A stretch of 64,000 nucleotides of DNA from Deinococcus peraridilitoris DSM 19664 (GCF_000317835.1 NC_019793.1:310001-374000); one strand, 5' to 3'; positions 1 through 10,462 are shown, numbered from the stretch's first letter. The notes: a model not told the origin generated them from the letters alone. Translations and numbers: made by a program.

Positions 1-273
1 AAGCCTTTTGGTCCGCTGGAGCGTTTTGCGCAGGGCTGGGTATTCAAATCCATTCCTGGAGGCACTGAGGTGACGCTCAGTGTCAACGCCAAGGTGCGCT
101 TTGGCTTCATCGCCAAAGCCGTCGAGCGGATGCTGCGCTCGGCTTCAGCACAGACCCTGATCGAACTGCAGCGACAAGTCGACGCAGCCGGAGCCCAGCT
201 GGTGCTGGATACCGCGCGTGACATGGCCAAGCAGCAACGCGAAGCGCGCAAGAAGGGCAAGAAGAAGAACTGA
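1..273 (+). CDS. SRPBCC/polyketide-cyclase family protein, 3' end only
   Basis: The reading frame is open from the first base of the window to TGA at 271-273, so this is the C-terminal 90 residues of a longer protein. The visible part (GWVFKSIPGGTEVTLSV followed by an amphipathic helix with AVERMLRSA) resembles the last strands and C-terminal helix of START/SRPBCC folds (polyketide cyclase or COQ10-like), which bind small hydrophobic ligands. The extreme C terminus is a lysine-rich tail (KKGKKKN). A strong terminator follows 40 nt downstream. The family call is inferred from a fragment; the real start lies outside the window. Confidence 0.55.
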   Translation, partial: KPFGPLERFAQGWVFKSIPGGTEVTLSVNAKVRFGFIAKAVERMLRSASAQTLIELQRQVDAAGAQLVLDTARDMAKQQREARKKGKKKN

Positions 274-316
274 CGGGCCGCCCTGGCCTCGACAGCAATC
301 CTCCTCCCGATCACAG

Positions 317-343
317 TGCACCCCGTTCATGGGGTGCATTTTT
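317..343 (+). terminator. Rho-independent terminator
   Basis: An 8-bp perfect stem TGCACCCC/GGGGTGCA with a 6-nt loop is followed by five T residues. It closes the SRPBCC transcript and isolates the pentose phosphate operon. Confidence 0.9.
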
Positions 344-411
344 CGTGTCACGACGCCATGCCTTTGGCTTTTGTTTAATCGGCCTCACCTCACCCACGCA
401 GGTGGGCGGCG

Positions 412-417
412 TAGACT
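412..417 (+). promoter_or_regulatory. -10 box of leaderless gnd
   Basis: TAGACT ends 7 nt before the gnd ATG at 425, so the transcript should start at the initiation codon. A small dyad CCCAC-gcag-GTGGG (393-406) lies immediately upstream, in the spacer region, and could be an operator. No good -35 is visible. Confidence 0.65.
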
Positions 418-424
418 TGACCTC

Positions 425-1424
425 ATGAGAATCGGCATGATCGGACTGGGCAAAATGGGCGCCAATATGGTCGCGCGCCTCGTGCAGGGCGGACACGAAG
501 TCGTCGGTTACGACCTCAACACCGAAAATGTGCGCTCCATCGAGCGCGAGGGCGCGCTGGGCGCCGAGGACCTCGCTTCGCTGGTAGCGGCGCTGCCTTC
601 GCCTCGGGTGGTGTGGGTGATGGTTCCGGCAGGCCCTGCCACCGAGAGCACCATCCGGCAACTCGCCACCCTGCTCAAGGAGGGTGACGTGATCATCGAC
701 GGCGGCAACTCGCGCTTCACCGACAGCGTGCGGCGCGCCGAGGAGCTGTCCGCACGCCACCTGCACTTCGTGGATGTGGGAACTTCCGGGGGCATCTGGG
801 GCCTCGCGGAAGGCTACTGCATGATGGTGGGCGGCAAAACTGAAGCGGTGGAGCTGATCAAGCCGATCCTGCAGACGCTGGCGCCCGCACCCGACCGCGG
901 CTGGGGACACGTCGGCGAGTCGGGCGCCGGGCACTACACCAAGATGGTCCACAACGGCATCGAGTACGGCATGATGCAGGCTTTCGCGGAAGGCTTCGAG
1001 CTGATGCGCGCCAAGCACGCACTGGTGACGGATGTGTCGCAGGTCGCCGAGATCTGGCGTCACGGAAGCGTCATTCGCTCGTGGCTGCTCGATCTGACGG
1101 CCGACGCGCTGAAAGGTGACTCGGAACTCGGCGACCTGTCGGACTTCGTGGGTGACTCGGGTGAAGGCCGCTGGACCGTTGAGGACGCGATGGAAATGGG
1201 CGTTCCGATTCCGGTGATCAGCTTGAGCGTGCAGACGCGTTTTTACACCCAGCAGGAGATCAGCTATGCCGGCAAGGTGCTTTCGGCGATGCGCCGCGGC
1301 TTTGGCGGTCACGCGGTGAAAAGAATCGAGCGACCGGCCGAGGAAGCCGTCGTGCCCGGCGTCGGGCCGCTGGCCACACCGGAAAAGGCCCTGAACGGCG
1401 TGAAGGGCGGCGCGGGCAGCGAGC

Positions 1425-1432
<8 letters not shown>
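425..1432 (+). CDS. gnd: 6-phosphogluconate dehydrogenase, decarboxylating, short NAD-type
   Basis: Converts 6-phosphogluconate to ribulose 5-phosphate and CO2 in the oxidative pentose phosphate pathway. The 335-residue product starts with a Rossmann motif (GLGKMG, residues 7-12), has DGGNS at 92-96 and VGTSGG at 118-123 for substrate binding, and the catalytic [10 protein letters not shown] from residue 173. The length fits the short GndA/YqeC-like class (about 300-330 residues, usually NAD-preferring) rather than the 470-residue NADP enzyme. ATG 425 was chosen over the longer in-frame start at 218 because it sits 7 nt after a -10 hexamer and begins at the Rossmann strand. It is the first gene of an operon and overlaps zwf by 8 nt. 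Confidence 0.93.
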
Positions 1433-2975
<1,543 letters not shown>

Positions 2976-3006
2976 CCCTGTTTTTGTCTTTTCCGTCGGA
3001 GTTGCC

Positions 3007-3951
3007 ATGCCCCAGACACACGATTTACCCCGCCTCGGACCAGTTCAGACCGGCGTGCGCCGTGCTCAGCACGCCCTCGACGACCTGTGGTCGCAAGCGG
3101 AGATCGAGACACGCGCATACACTGGAAACATCGTCGCCCTGACCGAAAAAAAGCACCTCAGGCGTGTCGCCGAGGCCCTTGAGCGCCTGGGTGGGCGCTA
3201 TGCCGGGCGGCAGATTATCGGCGTGATGGACGGCGACGAGTCGGTCGAGGTGGAGGCCAGCCTGATTCCCGTCCGCAGCCTTTACGTCGAGCGCCTGGTG
3301 CTGAATGCCAACACCGAGCAGCTGCAGGGCGCAATTCTGCCGCTGCTGCGCCCGACCACCCTGAACCACGTCTGGTGGGCCAGCAGCGCTCCGCCGGGCG
3401 GAGCGCTGCTGGCCGAACTGGCCGAAATCGCCGATCAGGTGATCGCCGACGCCCTGTCGCTCGACCTCAACCCGGACCGGCGCTACGCGCTGGCCGATCT
3501 GGGGTGGGCGCGCACGAACGGCTGGCGTGAGGTGACCGCGCAACTGTTCGACGCTCCGGACGCCGCGCGCCGGTTGTCTTCGCTCAACCGCCTGAAGGTC
3601 ACGCACGCCGCGGGCAATTCCCGCCCGGCCCGGCTCTTTGCCGGCTGGATCTCCTCCAAGCTCGGCTGGCTGGATTTGTCGTGTGTATCGATTGAATCCG
3701 ACCCGGACTGCGAACGTGAAAATGGCGATCTGTGCAGCGTGGAGCTGTCGGGGCACGATGCGTTTTTTGCGCTGCGTTCCGGTCCGCGGTTTTCGGTTCG
3801 GGCCGAGACCCGCTATGGGCAAGTTGAACGCAAAACGGAAATGACAGTGCTGTCCCCCTCGCTGGCAGAAGGACTGGGTCTGGTGATGGCCCGACCTGGG
3901 CGCAACGAGAACTTTCTCGACTCACTGGCCGTCGCCCGGAGGCTGCCGTGA
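3007..3951 (+). CDS. opcA: OpcA-like glucose-6-phosphate dehydrogenase assembly/activator protein
   Basis: OpcA proteins bind and activate G6PDH and are known from cyanobacteria and actinobacteria. The 314-residue product is cytosolic with no transmembrane segment. Landmarks include [10 protein letters not shown] near residue 60, a [15 protein letters not shown] stretch near residue 118 typical of the family, and a C-terminal domain of mixed beta strands. ATG 3007 has a GGAG sequence 7 nt upstream; an in-frame start at 2947 would overlap zwf. Its position directly between zwf and pgl, with a GTGA overlap into pgl, strongly supports the role. It carries few cysteines (two near residues 235-245), so redox control as reported for cyanobacterial OpcA cannot be assumed. 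Confidence 0.85.
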   Translation: MPQTHDLPRLGPVQTGVRRAQHALDDLWSQAEIETRAYTGNIVALTEKKHLRRVAEALERLGGRYAGRQIIGVMDGDESVEVEASLIPVRSLYVERLVLNANTEQLQGAILPLLRPTTLNHVWWASSAPPGGALLAELAEIADQVIADALSLDLNPDRRYALADLGWARTNGWREVTAQLFDAPDAARRLSSLNRLKVTHAAGNSRPARLFAGWISSKLGWLDLSCVSIESDPDCERENGDLCSVELSGHDAFFALRSGPRFSVRAETRYGQVERKTEMTVLSPSLAEGLGLVMARPGRNENFLDSLAVARRLP

Positions 3952-4616
3952 GACAGCAGATTTTTGCCACGCCCGAAAAACTGGCGCAGGCCGCTGCGCG
4001 GGAATTTGCCCAGCTGGCGCGCGCTTCAGTCGGGTCACGCGGGGCGTTTCACGTGGCCTTGTCCGGCGGCAGCACGCCCAAGCTGCTTTACTGCGCTTTA
4101 CGCGAGCTGGATGTGCCCTGGAGCGAGGTGAGCATCTATTTTTCCGATGAGCGCTGCGTTCCGCCCGATTCACCGGACAGCAACTACAAGCTCGCTCTCG
4201 ATGAGTTGCTGTCCCGGGTTCCCGTGCCCGCCGGGCAGGTCTTTCGCCTGCAGGGCGAACTCGATCCGCATGAAGCGGCAGCCCGGTACCAGCAGCAGCT
4301 TCCCGGGCAGCTCGACCTGGTGCTGCTGGGCCTGGGCGACGACGGCCACACCGCCAGCCTGTTTCCGGACACTGCCGCCCTGTCTGCCGCAGGGCGAGTG
4401 GTCGCCAATTTTGTTCCCCAGCTCGACGCCTGGCGCCTCTCGTTTACCTTTGACGAAATCAACTCTGCCCGTGAACGCTGGCTGCTGGTCACCGGCGCGG
4501 CCAAGGCAGGCGTGGTTCGTGACGTACAGCAAGAGGCAGGGAGTCATCCGGTGGAGCTGGTCCGTGACGCCCGGTGGTTTCTGGACGAATCGGCCGCCCA
4601 GAACCTGCATCCGTGA
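3948..4616 (+). CDS. pgl: 6-phosphogluconolactonase
   Basis: Hydrolyses 6-phosphogluconolactone to 6-phosphogluconate, the second step of the pathway encoded by this operon. The 222-residue product belongs to the DevB/NagB-like fold: [10 protein letters not shown] near residue 36 is the phosphate-binding loop, [15 protein letters not shown] near residue 66 and [13 protein letters not shown] near residue 127 are family signatures. The GTG start overlaps the opcA stop codon by 4 nt (GTGA). The gene ends 18 nt from the convergent gene at 4635 with no clear terminator between them. Confidence 0.94.
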   Translation: MRQQIFATPEKLAQAAAREFAQLARASVGSRGAFHVALSGGSTPKLLYCALRELDVPWSEVSIYFSDERCVPPDSPDSNYKLALDELLSRVPVPAGQVFRLQGELDPHEAAARYQQQLPGQLDLVLLGLGDDGHTASLFPDTAALSAAGRVVANFVPQLDAWRLSFTFDEINSARERWLLVTGAAKAGVVRDVQQEAGSHPVELVRDARWFLDESAAQNLHP

Positions 4617-4634
4617 GCGCCGTCCTCAGCGTCC

Positions 4635-4997
4635 TCAGCTGCGCAGGGTGACACCCGAGGCGAGGGCCAGCAGGCAGCTGAGCAGCAACATGGCCGTAAA
4701 GAACGCGCGCCACAGCGCGGCGACACGAGGGTTGGTCGAGCCGAGGGCCCACCAGAGAGTCGGGATACAGGTCAGAGCGACGGACAGCAGCAGGCCCGAG
4801 CGCGCCGCCGACGTCGTTCCTGTCTGGCCGAGCAGCATCAGAAAGGCGAAGGTGGCATTGAACAGGCCCAGCGCCACGCCCCACAGCGAGGGCGAGAGGT
4901 CGGCCGGTCGGGTCCAGTCAGGGGTGGCACGCTCGATGCGTTTTCCGACGATCCAGGTGAGTCCCAGCACCAGCCAGGCGGCAAACAGTGGGTACAT
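4635..4997 (-). CDS. small four-helix membrane protein of unknown function
   Basis: A 120-residue very hydrophobic product with four predicted membrane segments at about residues 2-19, 39-60, 66-86 and 95-114, joined by short loops; the first loop (KRIERATPDWTRP) is basic. I do not recognise a family. ATG 4997 is the only plausible start, though neither a Shine-Dalgarno nor a close -10 is evident. It is convergent with pgl and divergent from queG. Confidence 0.6.
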   Translation of the reverse strand: MYPLFAAWLVLGLTWIVGKRIERATPDWTRPADLSPSLWGVALGLFNATFAFLMLLGQTGTTSAARSGLLLSVALTCIPTLWWALGSTNPRVAALWRAFFTAMLLLSCLLALASGVTLRS

Positions 4998-5254
4998 CGG
5001 ATCAGCCCGTGACCGGGCAGTGCGCCTGGGTACGGGTCGGCCTCTCGCCAGTGGTCAGGTGACGAACAGCGAAACGGCGAACCACGACTTCGGTTATTGC
5101 CGCTTTGGTGCGGCGCCGACCCACGGGCGTCAGAATAAATCGTCGGAAACACATCACAGTGGACGCAGTGTATGAGGGCACGTCTCACACGCGTCTTACA
5201 AGATTCCACCCTCACTCACGGTGTTCCGCCTGCAAGCGGGCAAAATGGAGGACC

Positions 5255-6355
5255 GTGTCCACACCCGACATTCTCGCCGCGTTGGCCCTCGATCTGGGAT
5301 TCGACGCGGTGGGCTGGAGCGCGGCCCACGTGCCGGACACCAGCGTCGAAGAATACGCCCGCTGGCTGAAGCACGGCCATCACGCCGGAATGGACTACCT
5401 GGAGCGTCAGCTTCCCCGGCGTGCCGATCTGTCCAGCAGTTTGGAGGGCAGTCTCAGCGTGCTGGTGCTGGGCATCTCACACGCCTTCGAGCAGTTGCCG
5501 CCGCCGCCGGGCGGTGTGCGGCTGGGCCGGGTGGCCCGCTATGCCTGGACACCCGACTATCACGAGCAGCTTGCTCCGCTTCTGAGCCGACTGGAAACCG
5601 AGACGGCGAAGTTGGGTGGGCGGGCGCGCGCGTATGTGGACCACGGTCCGGTCATGGAGCGCCTGTTGGGAGCGTCGGCTTTTCTGGGCTGGCGTGCCAA
5701 GAGCGGCATGCTGGTCAGCACCTCGTTGGGCGCCTTCATGACGCTCGCCGTGGTGCTCACCGATCTGCCGCTGCAAGTCGAGACACAAGCCCACCCCGAC
5801 CGTTGTGGCCGCTGCACGCGCTGCATCAGTGCCTGCCCGACCCAGGCCATTTTGCCAGGTCGCGCCCTGGATGCTCGTCGCTGTGTGTCGTACCTGACGA
5901 TCGAGCATCGCGGGCCGGTGCCGTGGGAACTGCGCAGCGGCGTGGGTGACTGGCTCTTTGGGTGCGACGGCTGCACTGAGGTCTGCCCCTGGTCGATGAG
6001 GGCGGGTTCTGTCGCGCGTGCCCTGCGTCCGCAGGCCGAGCTTGCGCATCCGGACCTGACGCCGTTCTTCATGCTGAGTGGTCGGCAGTTCGATCAGGCG
6101 TACCAGGGTACCCCCTTCGCCCGACCGCGTCGCAAAGGTATGGCCCGCAACGCCTGCTACGTCATCGGCAACACGCGCGACCCGCAGGGATTTTCGCTGC
6201 TGGAACGGGCCGTCCATGATCCGGCCTGGGAAGTCCGTGAGGCGGCCGCCTGGGCACTGGGGCAATTCGGTGAAACGAAACTGCTGCACCGCCTGATGAG
6301 CGATCCCCATCCACAGGTCAGTGACGCGGCGCGGCGCCTGTACGTCCCTTGCTGA
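5255..6355 (+). CDS. queG: epoxyqueuosine reductase
   Basis: Catalyses the last step of queuosine biosynthesis in tRNA, reducing epoxyqueuosine with cobalamin and two 4Fe-4S clusters. The 366-residue product has the N-terminal cobalamin-binding module (GFDAVGWSAA, YARWLKHGHHAGMDYL), a first cluster motif CGRCTRCISACP starting at residue 184 and a second, CDGCTEVCPW, starting at 237, and ends in a HEAT-like repeat (EVREAAAWALGQFGE). GTG 5255 was preferred because GGAGG lies just upstream and the homologous N terminus begins here; the frame is open further upstream to 5105 without similarity. The last nine codons are duplicated in tandem after the stop (see repeat at 6334). Confidence 0.93.
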   Translation: MSTPDILAALALDLGFDAVGWSAAHVPDTSVEEYARWLKHGHHAGMDYLERQLPRRADLSSSLEGSLSVLVLGISHAFEQLPPPPGGVRLGRVARYAWTPDYHEQLAPLLSRLETETAKLGGRARAYVDHGPVMERLLGASAFLGWRAKSGMLVSTSLGAFMTLAVVLTDLPLQVETQAHPDRCGRCTRCISACPTQAILPGRALDARRCVSYLTIEHRGPVPWELRSGVGDWLFGCDGCTEVCPWSMRAGSVARALRPQAELAHPDLTPFFMLSGRQFDQAYQGTPFARPRRKGMARNACYVIGNTRDPQGFSLLERAVHDPAWEVREAAAWALGQFGETKLLHRLMSDPHPQVSDAARRLYVPC

Positions 6356-6387
6356 CAAGGCCGCCTGTACGCCCCTTCCTGACAAGG
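6334..6387 (+). repeat. tandem 27-bp direct duplication across the queG stop codon
   Basis: Copies 6334-6360 and 6361-6387 match at 24 of 27 positions and each contains cctgtacg, a TGA and acaagg. The second copy is in frame with queG and would encode the same C-terminal residues (RLYAPS for RLYVPC) followed by another TGA. It looks like a recent local duplication of the gene's tail. Confidence 0.85.
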
Positions 6388-6531
6388 ACGGCCGTGTGGT
6401 GCGGCTCCCGGTGACGGCAGCACCAGAGTTTGTAATGCACGGTACAAGGAGTCGCGTGCCTGCTCGTTGTCCCAACGGGCATCAAGTGTCCTTTCAGCCG
6501 ACCTCACGTCGGGCGTGCTGTGCTTGGAATT

Positions 6532-6912
6532 ATGCCCAAGGACGTCACCGACCGATTTATGCAGGCCCTGCAACAAGCCGAAGCCAGCAAGGACCCTTCC
6601 CCACTCATCGAACTCTACGCCGAGGACAGCTCGACCGAGAACCTCGCGACCCCACCGCTGCAGGGGCGGGAGGGCGCGCAGCAATTCTGGACGAAGTACC
6701 TGGACGTGTTTCAGGACATCCGCTCGGAATTTTTCGCTCAGGCGGACAGTGACACGACCGGCGTGATGGAGTGGACGGCGCGGGGCCACCTGAAAGACGG
6801 CAAACCCATCGAGTACAAAGGCGTGAGCATCATCGACGTGCACGAGGGCCAGGTCAAGAAGTTTCGCACCTATTACGATTCGGCAGCCTTTGTCGAGGGC
6901 GTGGCGAAGTAA
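6532..6912 (+). CDS. NTF2-like / SnoaL-type protein
   Basis: A 126-residue cytosolic protein with the cone-shaped NTF2-like pattern: an N-terminal helix pair (RFMQALQQAEASKDPSPLIELYAED), the PLQGREGAQQFWTKYLDVFQDIRSEF helix-strand, and terminal strands VMEWTARG and GVSIIDVHEGQVKKFRTYYD. Members are small-molecule isomerases or ligand-binding proteins; substrate cannot be predicted. ATG 6532 was chosen over an in-frame GTG at 6520. Upstream, 6388-6531 holds no gene. Confidence 0.75.
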   Translation: MPKDVTDRFMQALQQAEASKDPSPLIELYAEDSSTENLATPPLQGREGAQQFWTKYLDVFQDIRSEFFAQADSDTTGVMEWTARGHLKDGKPIEYKGVSIIDVHEGQVKKFRTYYDSAAFVEGVAK

Positions 6913-6958
6913 GGCAGGTGGACGGGTCGGGGCTGTTTCGAGCTTCATGGTGGCTCGT

Positions 6959-6964
6959 TATGAT
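6959..6964 (+). promoter_or_regulatory. -10 box of leaderless glutamine cyclotransferase gene
   Basis: TATGAT ends 6 nt before the GTG at 6971. TTTCGA at 6936-6941 is a poor -35 at 17-bp spacing. The site lies 46 nt beyond the upstream stop codon. Confidence 0.65.
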
Positions 6965-6970
6965 GCACGC

Positions 6971-7747
6971 GTGAAGCTGCCCTCTCTGATCACCGCGCTC
7001 GTCCTTGCCTCCGGGTCCGCCCTTGTCGCCTGCGCCGCACAGGACCTGCGTGCGCCAGTGTACAGCGTTCGGGTTGTGAACACCTTTCCACACGACCCGA
7101 ACGCGTTCACCCAGGGCCTGATCTTCGAGGACGGGGTGCTGTACGAAGGAACCGGCCTGGAGGGCCAGTCCGAACTGCGCAAGGTGGACCTCAAGACCGG
7201 CAAGGTGCTTCAGCGCCTCGCGCTGCCCACCAATGTCTTCGGGGAGGGCCTCACCAGCTTTGCGGGCCAGCTGGTGCAGCTCACCTGGACGACCGGCGTC
7301 GGCTACGTGTACGACAAGGCGAGCTTCCGGCGCATACGGACCTTCAATTACGCCACCGAGGGCTGGGGCCTCACGCACGACGGCAAGTCGCTGATCCTCA
7401 GCGACGGTTCGAGCAGGCTCTACTTTCTGGATCCCTCGACGTACCGCGTCCAGCGCACTGTCAACGTCACCGCCGACGGGCAGAACGTCGTGCGGCTCAA
7501 CGAACTGGAATTCGTGGGCGGTCAGGTGCTCGCCAACGTGTGGCTGACCAACCGCATCGCGCGCATCGACCCCAAAAGCGGCAAGGTGAGCGCCTGGTAC
7601 GACCTCACCGACATCGTCAACCGCGTTCCGGACCGCGGGCCTGACGACGTGCTCAACGGTATCGCCTATGACGCCAAGGGCGGGCGCCTGTTCATCACGG
7701 GCAAGCGCTGGCCCGCCCTGTACGAGGTCAAGCTCGGCGGGCGCTGA
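6971..7747 (+). CDS. glutaminyl-peptide cyclotransferase, probable lipoprotein
   Basis: A 258-residue beta-propeller enzyme of the plant/bacterial glutamine cyclotransferase family, which forms pyroglutamate at peptide N termini. Family marks are FPHDPNAFTQGL near residue 41, LYEGTGLEGQSELRKVDL near 62 and LNGIAYD near 232. Residues 1-23 form a signal peptide ending in a lipobox (LVAC), so it should be anchored on the outer face of a membrane. GTG 6971 fits both the lipobox position and the adjacent -10 box; ATG 6947 would add eight residues. The stop lies 4 nt from the convergent tmk stop. Confidence 0.88.
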   Translation: MKLPSLITALVLASGSALVACAAQDLRAPVYSVRVVNTFPHDPNAFTQGLIFEDGVLYEGTGLEGQSELRKVDLKTGKVLQRLALPTNVFGEGLTSFAGQLVQLTWTTGVGYVYDKASFRRIRTFNYATEGWGLTHDGKSLILSDGSSRLYFLDPSTYRVQRTVNVTADGQNVVRLNELEFVGGQVLANVWLTNRIARIDPKSGKVSAWYDLTDIVNRVPDRGPDDVLNGIAYDAKGGRLFITGKRWPALYEVKLGGR

Positions 7748-7751
7748 GCAT

Positions 7752-8396
7752 TCAGGGCCGCGGCATACCGGGCGGCTGCAAGAAAGCCAGCGTGCGCGAC
7801 ACCAGCGACCAGACTTCCCGCTCCAGCTCACTCGCGCTGCGCATGGCGTCGAGCACCACGAAGCGCTCCGGCGCTGATGCGGCCAGGGTGCGAAAGCCCT
7901 CACGGACACGCTCGTGAAAAGTCAGGTCAGCCCGTTCCAGCCGGTCATGGGCGCCCTTTGCAGCGGCACGCTGCAACCCGGTTTCCGGATCGAGGTCGAG
8001 CAGAAAGGTGATGTGTGGGGTGAGCCCACCCGTCACTTCCCAGGTCACGGTGTGCAGAAACTCGCGTGGAAGGCCGCGCCCAAAGCCCTGGTAAGCCAGG
8101 CTGGAATCGGCGTAGCGGTCACACAGCACCACTTCGCCGCGCGCCAGGGCCGGGCCGATCACGTCGCGGACCAGCTGGGCGCGGCTGGCGCTGTACAGCA
8201 GGAATTCACTGAGCGGTGCGATTTCGACTTCCGGATCGAGCACCACGTCACGCAGGCGTGAACCGAGAGGCGTGCCGCCGGGCTCCCGGGTCTGCACGAA
8301 GGCAATGCCCACCTCCGCGAGGTGCACGGCCAGGCGGGCAATCTGCGTGGACTTTCCGGCGCCCTCCGGACCTTCGAAGCTGATGAACAGGCTCAT
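7752..8396 (-). CDS. tmk: thymidylate kinase
   Basis: Phosphorylates dTMP to dTDP. The 214-residue product has the P-loop FEGPEGAGKST at residues 7-17, the TREPGGTPLG substrate motif near residue 37, and DRYADSSLAYQGFGRGL near residue 92, all characteristic. ATG 8396 is preceded by a G-rich GGGGGA sequence. It follows the Nif3-like gene on the same strand with a 43-nt gap and may be cotranscribed with it. Confidence 0.95.
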   Translation of the reverse strand: MSLFISFEGPEGAGKSTQIARLAVHLAEVGIAFVQTREPGGTPLGSRLRDVVLDPEVEIAPLSEFLLYSASRAQLVRDVIGPALARGEVVLCDRYADSSLAYQGFGRGLPREFLHTVTWEVTGGLTPHITFLLDLDPETGLQRAAAKGAHDRLERADLTFHERVREGFRTLAASAPERFVVLDAMRSASELEREVWSLVSRTLAFLQPPGMPRP

Positions 8397-8439
8397 TGCC
8401 GTTTCCCCCAACACCTGGTGCTGGCATCGGTCACGGGCG

Positions 8440-9222
8440 TCACAGGCCGGTGGGCGCGTGAATGAACTGCCAGGGCAGTCCGAAGGTGTCCTCGATCTTG
8501 GCGGCCAGCGCCCGCACGCCAAAGGTTTCCGATTCGTAGTGGCCGATGTACACGGCGTTGAGCTGGTTCTCGAAGCTGTCGTAGAAGTTGGCGTGCTTCG
8601 GCTCACCCGTGATGAAGGTATCAAGCCCCGCCCGGGTCGCTTCGACGAGCGCGTCGGAGCCTGAGCCTGAAACCAGCCCCACCCGGCGCACCTCCCCGGG
8701 TCCGCCACCGTGCACCAGGCAGATTTCCCCGGTCAGCTTCTGCAACCGGTCCGCCAGATCCTGCAGGGTCATGGGAATGGGCAACTCGCCGCTCAACCCG
8801 ATCTTGTGCCCTGCCCACTCTCCGAAAGGACGGGTGTGCTCCAGGCTGAGGGCCTGGGCGAGGACGGCATTGTTGCCGACTTCCGGGTGGGCGTCGAGGG
8901 GGATATGAGCGGCGTAAATGCTGAGGCCACCATCGAGTGCGGCCTGTACACGGCGCTTGTGGGGGCCCCTCAGCATCAGGGGTTTGCCCCAGAACAGCCC
9001 ATGGTGAGCGATCAGCAGATCGGCACCCGCGTCGATGGCGTCTTCAATGGTGCGCAGCGAGGTGTCCACCGAGACGGCCACGCGGGTGATCTCGCTTTTG
9101 CCCTCAATTTGCAGGCCATTATCGCTGGGGTCCGGGTAGCGACTGAGGTTCAGGTACTCGTCCAGCCAGCGGACGAGTTCGTCGCGCGACGTCCCGGGCG
9201 AAGGAAGGTGCGGGGTGCTCAT
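8440..9222 (-). CDS. Nif3-like dinuclear metal centre protein
   Basis: A 260-residue member of the NIF3/YbgI/YqfO family, toroidal hexamers with a two-metal site. The metal-binding pattern is visible: LLIAHHGLFWGKPL at about residues 64-77, an aspartate in IPLDAHPEVGNN near 105, and HYESETFGVRAL near 227. Biochemical function of the family is uncertain (GTP cyclohydrolase-like and phosphatase activities have been proposed). ATG 9222 is selected because a TAGAAT -10 lies 7 nt upstream; the frame stays open to 9294 without similarity. It likely leads a two-gene unit with tmk. Confidence 0.88.
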   Translation of the reverse strand: MSTPHLPSPGTSRDELVRWLDEYLNLSRYPDPSDNGLQIEGKSEITRVAVSVDTSLRTIEDAIDAGADLLIAHHGLFWGKPLMLRGPHKRRVQAALDGGLSIYAAHIPLDAHPEVGNNAVLAQALSLEHTRPFGEWAGHKIGLSGELPIPMTLQDLADRLQKLTGEICLVHGGGPGEVRRVGLVSGSGSDALVEATRAGLDTFITGEPKHANFYDSFENQLNAVYIGHYESETFGVRALAAKIEDTFGLPWQFIHAPTGL

Positions 9223-9229
9223 GTGCGGC

Positions 9230-9235
9230 ATTCTA
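9230..9235 (-). promoter_or_regulatory. -10 box of leaderless Nif3-like gene
   Basis: Reads TAGAAT on the minus strand, 7 nt before ATG 9222; it fixes the start of the Nif3-like gene. Confidence 0.7.
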
Positions 9236-9290
9236 GAGCGTTTGGCTGCGCCGTCGCGGGCGTGGGACGCTCGAGGAAGTGTCAGACGCG

Positions 9291-9680
9291 TCATTCGTCA
9301 TTGAGCAGCACCTCGCTGCCATGCCCGCCCTCCACCACCTCCCACCGGTTTCCCCACGGATCGGCAAGGTAGACTCGGCGCTGTTCCAGTCGGTCATCGG
9401 GTTCGCAGGCCACGCCGAACTGCTCGGCTCGCCGTGTCAACGCCTCCAGATCGTCACACCGCAGGCAGGGATGGGCCTTGCGGGCGGGCGCGAACGCCTG
9501 CTCCACGCCCACGTGTACCTGGCGCCCGTCGGGCAGACCGAACCACGCCCCACCATGGGGACGCAGCGGCGCGGGTTTGCGCAGTTCCGGCAGTTCGAGA
9601 AAAGTACCAAAGAACGTGCGCGCCGCCTCTTCACACCCTGCTGGCGCGCAGACCTGTACATGGTCGAGTCCGACGATCAT
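9291..9680 (-). CDS. VOC (glyoxalase/bleomycin-resistance fold) family protein
   Basis: A 129-residue single-domain VOC protein: N-terminal LDHVQVCAP strand, central HGGAWFGLPDGRQVHVGVE, and the C-terminal YLADPWGNRWEVVE signature with a possible metal-binding glutamate. The N-terminal histidine (HVQ) and this glutamate suggest a metal-dependent dioxygenase- or isomerase-like site. Substrate unknown. It is preceded by its own leaderless promoter and separated from the Nif3-like gene by 68 nt. Confidence 0.82.
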   Translation of the reverse strand: MIVGLDHVQVCAPAGCEEAARTFFGTFLELPELRKPAPLRPHGGAWFGLPDGRQVHVGVEQAFAPARKAHPCLRCDDLEALTRRAEQFGVACEPDDRLEQRRVYLADPWGNRWEVVEGGHGSEVLLNDE

Positions 9681-9686
9681 GTGCTC

Positions 9687-9692
9687 AGGCTA
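9687..9692 (-). promoter_or_regulatory. -10 box of leaderless VOC gene
   Basis: TAGCCT on the minus strand ends 6 nt before ATG 9680. Confidence 0.6.
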
Positions 9693-9741
9693 GAGCAGCA
9701 AGGCCTGGAGCAGCTGTCACAACCTCGGAGACAGCAGCCGG

Positions 9742-10437
9742 TCAGTTTCCCGGAGTCTGTGCCTGCTGTGCCGCCAGCATGACATAGCCTTCCACCAGCC
9801 TTACGATGACCGGATTATGGGTATGAACCCCGTGGGCTTCGCGTGACGCATCGACCTGGGCGTTCGCGGTCGCGTCCATGAAGTGCGCGACGACGGCCGC
9901 CTCACCGTCACGCGCCAGCAGAAAGGCCCGCTGCCCTGGGGCAGCGATGGCGGGCAAATCGCTGACCTCTGTGCGGGTGACCTGCACACCCCGTCCGGTA
10001 ATGCGTTCCAGGTGCGTGGCAAAATCACCTTCCCCGGCGAGGTGCAGCCGGTTTCGCGCGCCCATGGCGAGCGTTTCACACAAGGAACGCACGGCAGCGT
10101 CACCTCGCAGCGCGTAGACAGCCTCGGGGGCCGGATCGGGTGTCAGGCGTGAAAGATCGCGTTCCAGGGCCCCGAGCCGGTCGTCAAACGAACGGCGTGC
10201 ACGGCCGATGTATTCACGGGCCGACAGCGGCGCGTATTCCATGGGGCTTTCTCCCACCCGGGCCGCCAGGCCGCGCGCTTCGAGCCGCTGCAAGGTTTCG
10301 TAGATCTTGGGACGCGGAATGCCCGCCTGACGCGCGATCCGCGCCGGAACAGCGCGGCCGAGCGCCAGCAGGGCGGTGTAGGCACGCGCCTCGTATTCGG
10401 TGAGGCCCAGTGCCTGAAGATGCACGACAGCAGTCAT
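9742..10437 (-). CDS. TrmB-family transcriptional regulator
   Basis: A 231-residue regulator. Residues 1-75 form a winged helix-turn-helix typical of TrmB (LGLTEYEARAYTALLALG, IARQAGIPRPKIYETLQRLEARGL), followed by a coiled segment and a C-terminal sensor region. TrmB proteins often sense sugars and control transporters, but no sugar transporter is adjacent here, so the target is unknown. ATG 10437 lies 7 nt after a TAAGCT -10 box. The region upstream is the terminator of the S41 protease gene, so its promoter and that terminator interlock. Confidence 0.83.
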   Translation of the reverse strand: MTAVVHLQALGLTEYEARAYTALLALGRAVPARIARQAGIPRPKIYETLQRLEARGLAARVGESPMEYAPLSAREYIGRARRSFDDRLGALERDLSRLTPDPAPEAVYALRGDAAVRSLCETLAMGARNRLHLAGEGDFATHLERITGRGVQVTRTEVSDLPAIAAPGQRAFLLARDGEAAVVAHFMDATANAQVDASREAHGVHTHNPVIVRLVEGYVMLAAQQAQTPGN

Positions 10438-10444
10438 CGGTCCC

Positions 10445-10450
10445 AGCTTA
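10445..10450 (-). promoter_or_regulatory. -10 box of leaderless TrmB-type gene
   Basis: TAAGCT on the minus strand, 7 nt before ATG 10437. The expected -35 position (about 10468-10473) falls inside the stem of the upstream terminator. Confidence 0.6.
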
Positions 10451-10462
10451 CGCTGTTTGCCC

